This document shows, one piece after another, positions 35,728 through 42,202 of a stretch of DNA of 42,202 nucleotides. Positions within the stretch are counted from its first letter, which is position 1; each line of letters begins with the position of its first letter. Source of the DNA: Streptococcus porci DSM 23759 (GTDB taxonomy: Bacteria; Bacillota; Bacilli; Lactobacillales; Streptococcaceae); contig NZ_AUIP01000019.1 of assembly GCF_000423765.1 (NCBI RefSeq), forward strand, positions 1-42,202, given 5' to 3'. A program made the translations under genes and the position numbers. The notes under the pieces are model-generated. The model ran no database searches. It worked only from the letters and a program-made list of their open reading frames with translations, and was not told where the DNA came from.

Positions 35728-35838
35728 CAAAAAATAGACAATGTGTTGATTTTGAACCGCGATACCTATCAATAAATAACTAGAGAAACGGCAATCAATT
35801 AGCCACCTCTCATTTCGTAAAAGGAGTAAGGATTTCCA

Positions 35839-36375
35839 ATGGTGAAACAAATCCGTCATACAGAAACTAAAAGCAACATCAAGAAAGCTTTAACACAGCT
35901 TTTATCCCAAAAAAGTTTTGAAAAAATTTCCGTTACCACTATTTGTCGTACGGCTGGCATCAATCGAGGTACCTTCTATCTCCACTACAAAGATAAGTAC
36001 GATATGATGGAGAAGATTAAGGAAGAGACTCTGACTAAGCTTTATGCTATCATCACTCAAGAAAACAAGACGTTCAACAAGAAAGTCGTCTGCGAAACAA
36101 TCGACTACCTTCATCAGAACATAGACTTTTTTGAAGTTATGGCCAAGACATCCTATGCCAAATTGCCACAAATCACTCGCAATTTTGTCTCTTATATTTT
36201 GGATAATATTCCAAATTCAAGTGATCATATTACTAAAAAAATGGGAGTCCCAGTCAACTACGCCCGCATCGCGTATGTCGCTTCTATTGAAGCAGTCATG
36301 ACCGAATGGATTCTTTCAGGTGGAAAAGAAAGCCCCGAGGAAATGACTGAAATCCTCTTGCAAATTGGATCATAA
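35839..36375 (+). CDS. TetR/AcrR family transcriptional regulator
   Basis: The 178-aa protein has an N-terminal TetR HTH (SFEKISVTTICRTAGINRGT then FYLHYKDKYDMM) and a C-terminal ligand domain of the TetR_C_8 kind common in Firmicutes. It diverges from the ABC exporter operon, so it most likely represses that operon and itself. The ribosome binding site is AAAGGAG. Confidence 0.9.
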   Translation: MVKQIRHTETKSNIKKALTQLLSQKSFEKISVTTICRTAGINRGTFYLHYKDKYDMMEKIKEETLTKLYAIITQENKTFNKKVVCETIDYLHQNIDFFEVMAKTSYAKLPQITRNFVSYILDNIPNSSDHITKKMGVPVNYARIAYVASIEAVMTEWILSGGKESPEEMTEILLQIGS

Positions 36376-36402
36376 GCTTGTCAATAAATAAGCCTTAGCC
36401 AC

Positions 36403-36435
36403 AAAAGGACTTAAATCGGCGATTTAAGTCCTTTT
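36403..36435. terminator. Bidirectional terminator between tetR and the PASTA gene
   Basis: Perfect 15-base arms AAAAGGACTTAAATC and GATTTAAGTCCTTTT with loop GGC. Confidence 0.9.
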
Positions 36436-36438
36436 GAT

Positions 36439-38004
36439 TTATTCTGCCCCACCTAGTCCTGCTTGAGTCGTTGAGGTATCTGTAGGAGTTGTTTGGTTCG
36501 CTGGTGGTGTAACGGTACCTGTGAAATAAGCGCCATTACTGATACCAACTTCCACTGTATAGGCTAAAGGTAACCAGGTTTCCTTTGCACTTTGGGCAAC
36601 AACAGTGCCTTTTGGCTGATCAGAATTGACATAGTAGCTGGTAAAGTAGATTTCTGCTCCTTTGGAGCGGAATTCATCGTAGAAGTATTGTTGCAGGTCA
36701 CCTTCATTTTTCCCGGATAAATCACGGATATAAGGTGAACCTGCTGAATAAATAACTTCGACATTCTTATCATCTTTTTCAGTCAGTTCTGTCCCTGCTT
36801 TCTGAGATTGAGAAATCAGAGATCCATAAGGGGAGTCCCCGTACACTTGACGAACAATAACTGTCAGTCCCGTAACGGAAGCTGCCTGCGTCATTGTTAA
36901 GGTTGAGAAGTCTGGAACTGTTATCCCTTTACCTGCTGAAACTTGGACGGTCATCTTAGATTTTTTTGCCACTTTTTCATTAGCAGCGACAGATTGCCCC
37001 ATGATGGTTCCTGCTGCAATGCTTGCGCTAGCTTTTTCCTCATAGGTCACTTCGATGCTATTAGTTTTTGCCCAAGATTCAACCTCCGTCTTAGCCTTGC
37101 CAGAAAAATCTGGTACTTCAATATTGGCCTCAAGCACCTCTTTACCACGAGAATAGGTCAGGGTCGCCTTGTCGCCTCGAGTATAGTCACTAGCAGGGAT
37201 GGAATTTGCAATCTCTAACTTGATAAATTTTCCTTTGGCGGTTGTGTCACTATAGACTTGAGTCAGGTTAAGGTTTTCTGCCTTATTCTCCTCAATCCAT
37301 TTTTGAGCGTCAGCGTAAGTCAACTGAGCAAAATCTGGTAGATTCAGCACTTCCTCGGGGTCAGCTCCCAAAGAACTTACGACAGCTAACTTACCACCTT
37401 TAGAAATCTTTTTTCCTTCTTTTATCTCTTGTGACAAGATGATATTTTCATCGTATTTGGTGCTGTGTTCCTGAGTCAAAACAATTTCTACGCCCTTATC
37501 ATTTCCCCACTCGCGAGCTTCCGTAACCGTCTTTCCGACAAAATTAGGTACAGCTACATGGGTAAACTGATAAAAAAGGAAAAAGCTTAGGGCTAAAACC
37601 GCAATGGCGCTACTCCCAATCAGAATGAATTTTCGTCTTTTCTTTTTCTGATAATCAGGATCCACCTCAGTTTCTTCATGAGACTCCTCCCGACGTCGGC
37701 TGACAGCTTCCTCGCTTTCCTGACGCCTACGACTTGGTCGGCTCAGCTCTTCTTCCTCCACTTCCTGGTGAGCGAAAAAGTGGTCTATTCTTTCCTGCTT
37801 TTCTTCAGACATCTTTGCTAATGGTTCAGCTTTTTCTTGAACAGTGTCAGCAAAAGAAGGCTCGAGTTGCTTTACTTTTTCAGAAGCAAGCGGCGCTTGA
37901 GGAGCGGGCTTAGGTTTTTCCTTTTGAACCCGTTTTACTTTTTTATCTTCTTCCAAGAGGTCGTCGTAGTTATTACCAGAAAACTTTGACAAAAAATCAC
38001 TCAT
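36439..38004 (-). CDS. PASTA-domain membrane protein without kinase domain
   Basis: A 521-aa protein. The cytoplasmic N-terminus (~1-125) is highly charged (KKVKRVQKEKPKP, RRRQESEEAVSRRR). One membrane helix (~127-148) is followed by about four PASTA-like modules (VPNFVGKTVTEAREWGNDKG, LPDFAQLTYADAQKWIEENK, VPDFSGKAKTEVESWAK, VPDFSTLTMTQAA) and a Thr/Pro-rich tail. PASTA domains bind muropeptides or beta-lactams in StkP/PrkC kinases, but no kinase is present here. The gene overlaps the upstream ABC ATPase gene by 8 bases, so it may be an accessory or sensor component of that exporter. The cytoplasmic part could be a kinase substrate; that is inference. Confidence 0.88.
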   Translation of the reverse strand: MSDFLSKFSGNNYDDLLEEDKKVKRVQKEKPKPAPQAPLASEKVKQLEPSFADTVQEKAEPLAKMSEEKQERIDHFFAHQEVEEEELSRPSRRRQESEEAVSRRREESHEETEVDPDYQKKKRRKFILIGSSAIAVLALSFFLFYQFTHVAVPNFVGKTVTEAREWGNDKGVEIVLTQEHSTKYDENIILSQEIKEGKKISKGGKLAVVSSLGADPEEVLNLPDFAQLTYADAQKWIEENKAENLNLTQVYSDTTAKGKFIKLEIANSIPASDYTRGDKATLTYSRGKEVLEANIEVPDFSGKAKTEVESWAKTNSIEVTYEEKASASIAAGTIMGQSVAANEKVAKKSKMTVQVSAGKGITVPDFSTLTMTQAASVTGLTVIVRQVYGDSPYGSLISQSQKAGTELTEKDDKNVEVIYSAGSPYIRDLSGKNEGDLQQYFYDEFRSKGAEIYFTSYYVNSDQPKGTVVAQSAKETWLPLAYTVEVGISNGAYFTGTVTPPANQTTPTDTSTTQAGLGGAE

Positions 38005-38671
38005 AAACTTTTAGTTTTCCTTTCCTAAGGTAGTAAATCTCATCAGACAGGGAGGCGATTTCCTGAGAGTGTGTGACCACGATGACACATTTCCCGTGTT
38101 CGTGCGCCAGCTTTTGGAAAATCTCAACAATTTCTCCTTCCATCTCTTCGTCCAAGTTCCCTGTTGGTTCGTCCGCTAGAATCACGTCCACATTTGTTGC
38201 TAGCGAACGGGCAATGGCTACACGTTGTTGCTCACCACCAGAAAGACGGTTGACCTGCCGTTCTGCTTTACTTTTGACAATGCCGATATAATCCAAGAGG
38301 TTGTAAGCCACCTCAGCTTTATTGGCAGGCAGTTCGTTTTCCGTAATGGCCATAGGCACCATGACATTCTCCACAGCAGTCATATATGGAATGAGGTTGT
38401 AATGCTGGAAAACAATGCCAATATTATTGCGGCGGAAAGTCTCATAACCAATCTCCTTGAGGTCTTTTCCGTTATAGAAAACCTTGCCTTCTTTGGGGCT
38501 TTCTAGGGCACTAAGAAGTGATAAGAGAGTGGTTTTCCCAGAACCGGATTGACCTAGAATGGTGTAGAATTTTCCTTTTTCAAAGGCAACGCTAGTATCT
38601 TTCAAGATGTAACGTCGATTTTCACCATCCTGATAAAAATAGGACAGGTTTTGTGCTTCTAAAATTGCCAT
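37997..38671 (-). CDS. ABC transporter ATP-binding protein (MacB/SalX type)
   Basis: A 224-aa nucleotide-binding protein with Walker A GQSGSGKT at 40-47, Q-loop FQHYNLIP, signature [14 protein letters not shown], Walker [13 protein letters not shown] and H-loop VIVVTHSQE. It pairs with the permease 12 bases upstream and overlaps the PASTA gene by 8 bases. Confidence 0.93.
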   Translation of the reverse strand: MAILEAQNLSYFYQDGENRRYILKDTSVAFEKGKFYTILGQSGSGKTTLLSLLSALESPKEGKVFYNGKDLKEIGYETFRRNNIGIVFQHYNLIPYMTAVENVMVPMAITENELPANKAEVAYNLLDYIGIVKSKAERQVNRLSGGEQQRVAIARSLATNVDVILADEPTGNLDEEMEGEIVEIFQKLAHEHGKCVIVVTHSQEIASLSDEIYYLRKGKLKVYE

Positions 38672-38683
38672 AAATACTCTCCT

Positions 38684-40144
38684 TTACATCATAATCCGTT
38701 TAGGGTTAAGGCGTGTGATATAAGCTGTTGGCACAATTGTTGCAAGAAAAACCGTGCCAAGACCGATACCATACATCAATAGGACATAACTTGCAGATAA
38801 AGTCACCTTGTATTGATTAAGAACATCATCAAGAGTAGTGTTAGTAGTCAACTCACTCAAACCTCCGTAAACAACACCTCCTGTTTGATTCATTTGGTTT
38901 AGCTGTTGTTGCAAGAGGGTGTCAGATAGCGCTTGAGCGATAAGATTTCCAGTGAAAACAGCCAAAGTCAAGGCTACAAAGGCAATCATAAAGACCTCTA
39001 CAAGAGTCTGCAAGACCACTTTACTGCGAGCTTCTCCAAGAGAAAGATAGATGCCTAACTCGTGTTTGCGGTCGCGTAAAAAGAGGAGAACAACTAAAGT
39101 GATAATCAAAATAGTCGCCCCAATGGCTACATAGAGGACATAACCAGAAAGTTTTGACATGGATTTGACCGGTGCAGCAATAGTATCATAGTTATCAGAG
39201 CTTGCGCTAGCGATGAAGAATTTAGGGAGATAAGGTTTTGCTTCTTGTTTGAATTTTTCAAGATCATCTGGGCTTTTTAAAATATAGACGGGCTCACCTA
39301 TATAGCCTCCACTGCTTACTTCCTCACCTGACATTTCTGCATAGGCAGCGCTCTGCTCCTTACCAACATCTTCGATGATTTTATTTGGTACAAACAGGGT
39401 GTTTTCAGCCTGCATTTCTTCATAAGCCTTGGCATATTTGTCTGATTCAGCAGAATCGCTAGACGTATTCTTATTCGTCTTTTGAGAATTGACTCGATAG
39501 ATACCAACGATTTCTAGCCCATAGTCTGTCTCAGACTTAACCTTATTGGTCTCATAGTCCATAATGTAGTTTTTAAAGGTCGCTGTATCCCCAACCTTTA
39601 AGTTGTTTAGCTCTGCTAATTTATCAGAGATCATTACCACAGACTTACCAGACTGCACTTCTTCATTAGTCAGAGAGCGACCAGCCGTCAGGCTGATTTT
39701 TCCTTCTTCAAGAGTGATAATCTTTGATGAAGAAACGCCACGCAGAGAGAAAGCATAGCGAGCTGCATCTTCAGATGAGTGAAAGGAATCTTCTGAAAGC
39801 AAATCAGGAATATATTGCTTGATGCTACTGCTAGCTCCAATGCTGCCTTGCATAATCGCCTCAAAGTATTTGACGTAAGGTAGGGCTGCAATTTTTTCAA
39901 GAGTTTCCTTATCTAGTTGACCCACATTTTCCCAATCTGACTCCTTCATATTCTCATAATCAGGTCGGAGTGTGACCGCTGCACCCATCTGGGATTTGAT
40001 GGTTCGTTCAACGTTCAGAGTAGCCTGCTGGATAGAAACCGCGCCAGCAATGACATTTCCCAAAATGAAAATAATGATAAAGAGTAAGAGTGATTTCCCC
40101 TTACGACGGGTAACACTCAGCCAAGCACGTTTTAGGTAGTTCAT
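38684..40144 (-). CDS. MacB-like ABC transporter permease
   Basis: A 486-aa permease. One N-terminal helix (~18-38, SLLLFIIIFILGNVIAGAVS), a large extracytoplasmic MacB-PCD domain (~39-345) and three C-terminal helices (~346-368, 385-410, 450-475) containing the FtsX motif LGIYLSLGEARSKVVLQTL. This mechanotransmission-type topology suits export or membrane-lipid/peptide handling rather than import. The substrate is unknown. The start has AAAGGAGG. It is the first gene of the permease-ATPase-PASTA operon. Confidence 0.9.
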   Translation of the reverse strand: MNYLKRAWLSVTRRKGKSLLLFIIIFILGNVIAGAVSIQQATLNVERTIKSQMGAAVTLRPDYENMKESDWENVGQLDKETLEKIAALPYVKYFEAIMQGSIGASSSIKQYIPDLLSEDSFHSSEDAARYAFSLRGVSSSKIITLEEGKISLTAGRSLTNEEVQSGKSVVMISDKLAELNNLKVGDTATFKNYIMDYETNKVKSETDYGLEIVGIYRVNSQKTNKNTSSDSAESDKYAKAYEEMQAENTLFVPNKIIEDVGKEQSAAYAEMSGEEVSSGGYIGEPVYILKSPDDLEKFKQEAKPYLPKFFIASASSDNYDTIAAPVKSMSKLSGYVLYVAIGATILIITLVVLLFLRDRKHELGIYLSLGEARSKVVLQTLVEVFMIAFVALTLAVFTGNLIAQALSDTLLQQQLNQMNQTGGVVYGGLSELTTNTTLDDVLNQYKVTLSASYVLLMYGIGLGTVFLATIVPTAYITRLNPKRIMM

Positions 40145-40233
40145 AAGAAACCTCCTTTGGTTATAAAATGGTTAATGGTTTTGTTCAGCCTTCAAGAATC
40201 TTATTCAAGCCTTAGAAATACCCTTATATATAA

Positions 40234-40282
40234 AATATATACCTATATAAAGCAAAAGTCAATCATCATTTAAACGTTTTCA
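40234..40282 (-). promoter_or_regulatory. Promoter of the permease-ATPase-PASTA operon with palindromic -10 and cre-like site
   Basis: On the minus strand TTGACT (40257-40262) and TATATT (40234-40239) are 17 bases apart, 90 bases before the start codon. The AT-rich dyad around the -10 (TATATAGGTATATAT...) recalls PadR-type operators. TGAAAACGTTTAAA (40269-40282) resembles a CcpA cre site with one core mismatch. Confidence 0.6.
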
Positions 40283-40362
40283 ATTTTTTATCCATCTGTC
40301 CCTAGCGCAGCCATGCTCAATTACCTAACTAAACAAATCTACAGAAAGCGTTTGTTTACTAA

Positions 40363-40391
40363 ATTTTACTACTTTCGCATGTGATTTTCAA
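40363..40391 (-). promoter_or_regulatory. Second upstream promoter candidate
   Basis: TTGAAA (40386-40391) and TAAAAT (40363-40368) on the minus strand are 17 bases apart, about 220 bases before the permease gene. The transcript would pass through the region holding the proximal promoter; no credible ORF lies between. Confidence 0.5.
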
Positions 40392-40418
40392 GCGTTTTCC
40401 AAGTTTTGTTCTATTACT

Positions 40419-41819
40419 TCAATACATGTTATCCCTATTTTTCTCACTTAACAGACCATTCTGAATTTCCCAGTGACGGACAGTTAGGTTGTCTATAAAG
40501 CGTTGATCATGCGAGATAACCAAAATGGCACCAGGGTAGGCGCACAAGCCTTTCTCTAGAGCCTCGATGGCAACAATATCAAGGAAATTGGTGGGTTCGT
40601 CTAAAATCAGGAGATTGCTATCTGAAAGAAGAACTTTAGCCAACTGAAGCCGCACCCGCTCACCACCAGAGAGCTGGGAAACGTTTTTCTGAGCCTTGTC
40701 GTAGCGAATATTTAGCATGGCCATGGTATTGAGAATAGTCTTCCTATCTTGGACAGAGCTACTTGCCACATTGTCGTAGGCTGATTTTGTCACGTCCAGT
40801 TGATCCATGTTTTGGGCAAAATAGGCGATTTTTAGCTCCTTAGCGTAGTAGGCAGGTAATTCCCTCGCCAATATCTGTCTGACAAAGCTGGTTTTTCCCA
40901 CCTGATTGGCTCCTGTCAGTGCTATTTTATCTCCTAGCCGAATGACCAGTTCTGGAAAATCAAAGAGCCACTTGTTTGCCACTGTTAGCTCTCCAGCTTT
41001 CAGACGCAGCAAGGTACGAACTTCTCCATGCAGAGCTCCTATTGAAGTGAACTTTGCCCAGGAGTCCTTTTGCGGCCGTTCGACTGCCTCCATGTGCTCC
41101 ATTCGTTTTTCCATGCTTTTGGCCACCTGCGCCAGCCTTTTTTCCTTACCATCGTAGCTACCTAACCTAGAATTTACCTTCCAGTCAGAGCTGGAGACAG
41201 ACCTTTTTTTCTTAGTCAGCTTATTGGCTTTTTCTTTTTTCAATAGCAGAGCTTCTTGTAATTGTTTGACCTTGTATTGATAAGATTGATAGGCTTTTGC
41301 CTGTCTGTCACGCTCTTTTTGCCTAATAGCCAGTGCGTTTTCATAACTCTCATGGTAAACCTTGATGCTCTCTTCTTCCAAATACCAGGTCTTATGAGTC
41401 ACTTGATTGAGAAAATAACGATCATGGCTCACCACCAAGAGAGTTCCGCGGTAGCCTTTTAGCACCTTTATCAGCCAAAGCCGATTATCTCTATCTAGGT
41501 TTGCTGTGGGTTCATCTAAAATGAGCAGCTCTGCCCTTTGCCTGATGGCATGCCGTAAAAGTTCTAGCGCCTGCTCTCCACCAGATTGCTGCGAAGCCTT
41601 TTTCATTTGAGGAACATAGGCAAAATCTGGTGTAACCAAAAGCTTCCCATCAAAATCCTGATCCTCACCCACAATAAGTCGTAAAAGGCTAGACTTGCCA
41701 GAACCATTTTCTCCAACCAGACCTACCTTCTCCCCAGATAAAAGATGAAGACTAGCAATGCTAAATAGAACCTTGTCTGGGATTTCTTTTTTGACCTCTT
41801 GTAATTTAACAACTTCCAT
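40419..41819 (-). CDS. ABC-F family ATPase (possible antibiotic resistance or ribosome-protection factor)
   Basis: ABC-F proteins have two ABC domains and no membrane part; the ARE subgroup protects ribosomes from macrolides, lincosamides, streptogramins or pleuromutilins. In the 466-aa protein, the first domain has Walker A GENGSGKSS (from 36), a short signature QQSGGEQ and LLILDEPTANLD. The second has GANQVGKTS, QLSGGERVRLQLAK and LLILDEPTNFLD. The linker (~165-255) is Lys/Arg-rich and helical, as needed to reach into the ribosome. The size and lack of a toe domain fit Lsa/Msr/Vga-like proteins, but I cannot assign the drug class. A hairpin hides its ribosome binding site. An IS110 element lies immediately upstream. 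Confidence 0.85.
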   Translation of the reverse strand: MEVVKLQEVKKEIPDKVLFSIASLHLLSGEKVGLVGENGSGKSSLLRLIVGEDQDFDGKLLVTPDFAYVPQMKKASQQSGGEQALELLRHAIRQRAELLILDEPTANLDRDNRLWLIKVLKGYRGTLLVVSHDRYFLNQVTHKTWYLEEESIKVYHESYENALAIRQKERDRQAKAYQSYQYKVKQLQEALLLKKEKANKLTKKKRSVSSSDWKVNSRLGSYDGKEKRLAQVAKSMEKRMEHMEAVERPQKDSWAKFTSIGALHGEVRTLLRLKAGELTVANKWLFDFPELVIRLGDKIALTGANQVGKTSFVRQILARELPAYYAKELKIAYFAQNMDQLDVTKSAYDNVASSSVQDRKTILNTMAMLNIRYDKAQKNVSQLSGGERVRLQLAKVLLSDSNLLILDEPTNFLDIVAIEALEKGLCAYPGAILVISHDQRFIDNLTVRHWEIQNGLLSEKNRDNMY

Positions 41820-41820
41820 A

Positions 41821-41847
41821 AAAAACCTCTTTCAAAAAAACAAAGAG
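41821..41847 (-). promoter_or_regulatory. Attenuator-like hairpin overlapping the ABC-F ribosome binding site
   Basis: On the minus strand CCTCTTT (41841-41847) and AAAGAGG (41826-41832) form a 7-bp stem with a T-rich loop, followed by TTTTTT and then the ATG. The right arm is the ribosome binding site. The shape is that of an intrinsic terminator or translational attenuator, as known for inducible ABC-F resistance genes. Confidence 0.6.
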
Positions 41848-41889
41848 GAGGATTGTCTCATCTTGACGAATCAAAAACATACTAAGATT

Positions 41890-42088
41890 AGTAGTGAAGA
41901 AATCTCCGACGGGAGAGAGTAGTCACTACTTTTTCTTTATGTTAAAGTAGAGGTGTCTTGTTAAGTCGAGAACTCTTTTGACGCTAGACGTCGCATCAAA
42001 AACTGGCAAGACACCTGTTTTAGAAAGAATGTTATCAAAGTATGTGGGACGCCAGACGTCGAGTATTGAAAATGACATCACTAAAACA
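41890..42088 (+). ncRNA. Candidate bridge RNA of the IS110 element
   Basis: Three consecutive structured domains precede the recombinase gene. The 5' stem-loop pairs AGTAGTGA (41890-41897) with TCACTACT (41923-41930) and has an inner TCTCC-GACG-GGAGA hairpin. Loop domain 1 has the perfect 10-bp stem AGGTGTCTTG (41951-41960) / CAAGACACCT (42007-42016), with a large internal loop and an apical hairpin. Loop domain 2 has the 8-bp stem TGTTTTAG (42016-42023) / CTAAAACA (42081-42088) with the same design. This order (5' hairpin, target-binding loop, donor-binding loop) is that described for IS621-type bridge RNAs. Transcription limits are not known. Confidence 0.75.
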
Positions 42089-42118
42089 AGGAATCATTCA
42101 AGACAAAGAGGTAATATC

Positions 42119-42202
42119 ATGCGTGCAGTTTTTGGGATTGATGTGAGTAAGGCAAGTTCAGAAGTGGCCATTCTAGTCAATGGTGAGAAAGTTCATGGCT
42201 AT
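42119..42202 (+). CDS. IS110-family recombinase/transposase, N-terminal 28 codons
   Basis: The partial frame MRAVFGIDVSKASSEVAILV continues to the window edge. FGIDVSK is the first conserved block of the RuvC-like DEDD domain, with catalytic Asp8. AAAGAGG is 7 bases upstream. The catalytic serine domain would lie outside the window, so integrity cannot be judged. Confidence 0.9.
   Translation, partial: MRAVFGIDVSKASSEVAILVNGEKVHGY

Larger units (their letters stand above)
41878..42202 (+). mobile_element. IS110-family insertion sequence, left end (truncated by the window)
   Basis: The element comprises a ~240-base structured noncoding left end and the start of its recombinase gene. IS110 elements lack terminal inverted repeats and move through a circular intermediate using a serine-containing DEDD recombinase guided by a bridge RNA. 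The exact left boundary cannot be proven; I place it near 41878 because short matches to both guide loops meet there. The insertion lies about 60 bases upstream of the ABC-F gene, in opposite orientation. Confidence 0.75.

Noticed and set aside
41806..41880. 24-codon upstream ORF as a true leader peptide of the ABC-F gene
   Set aside because: No ribosome binding site, and its ATG falls at the presumed IS110 junction, so it is probably created by the insertion; mentioned only as part of the attenuator finding.
1..42202. CRISPR array, tRNA or rRNA genes
   Set aside because: No regularly spaced repeats and no cloverleaf or rRNA-like segments were seen on reading both strands.

Overview
The window looks like a chromosomal segment of a low-GC Firmicute of the genus Streptococcus. 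The protein sequences (LepB, RecD2, RecA) remind me most of the S. suis group, but that species-level guess comes from memory and was not tested. Evidence for the genus is the gene order rnhC-lepB-recD2, nrdD-(small orf)-GNAT-nrdG, ireB-ruvX-UPF0473, spxA-recA-cinA, tag-ruvA-(protease genes)-lmrP-mutL-mutS-argR / argS. Strong AGGAGG-type ribosome binding sites, extended -10 promoters and SigX (competence) CIN-box sequences also fit.

Layout. 1-4.4 kb, plus strand: RNase HIII, signal peptidase I, RecD2 helicase. 4.5-8.6 kb, minus strand: anaerobic ribonucleotide reductase operon (nrdD, a 45-aa protein, two tandem GNAT acetyltransferases, nrdG), with a probable NrdR operator pair at the nrdD promoter. 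8.7-10.3 kb: a GT-C-like polytopic membrane protein. 10.3-10.5 kb: a 38-aa ORF behind a perfect CIN-box. 10.6-11.6 kb: ireB-ruvX-UPF0473. 11.6-15.9 kb: glycerate kinase, spxA, recA, cinA. 15.9-17.6 kb is a scar: pieces of an ABC ATPase, an Rgg/MutR regulator and a group II intron lie between two copies of the cinA start/promoter region. 17.6-22.7 kb: two CPBP proteases (one with a membrane-bound XRE regulator), tag, ruvA, a HExxH metallopeptidase, an LmrP-like MFS transporter and a 59-aa membrane protein. 23-30.4 kb: mutL, mutS, argR, then argS on the plus strand. 30.4-40.4 kb is more accessory: an LPXTG surface protein whose promoter spacer contains a (TA)9 tract, an ABC exporter with a long extracytoplasmic coiled coil plus a divergent TetR regulator, and a second ABC exporter in an operon with a kinase-less PASTA protein. 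40.4-41.8 kb: an ABC-F protein with an attenuator-like hairpin over its ribosome binding site. 41.88 kb to the end: the left end of an IS110-family element with a well-formed candidate bridge RNA and the first 28 codons of its DEDD recombinase.

Functional themes. DNA repair and recombination genes dominate the core (rnhC, recD2, recA, cinA, tag, ruvA, mutL, mutS, ruvX). Competence control appears at cinA-recA and, newly, at the 38-aa ORF. Envelope genes (lepB, LPXTG protein, PASTA protein, two FtsX/MacB-like exporters, CPBP proteases, ireB) form the other group. The best candidates for undescribed biology are the bridge-RNA region at the right edge, the (TA)n promoter of the LPXTG gene, the CIN-box microprotein and the duplicated competence promoter around the cinA scar.
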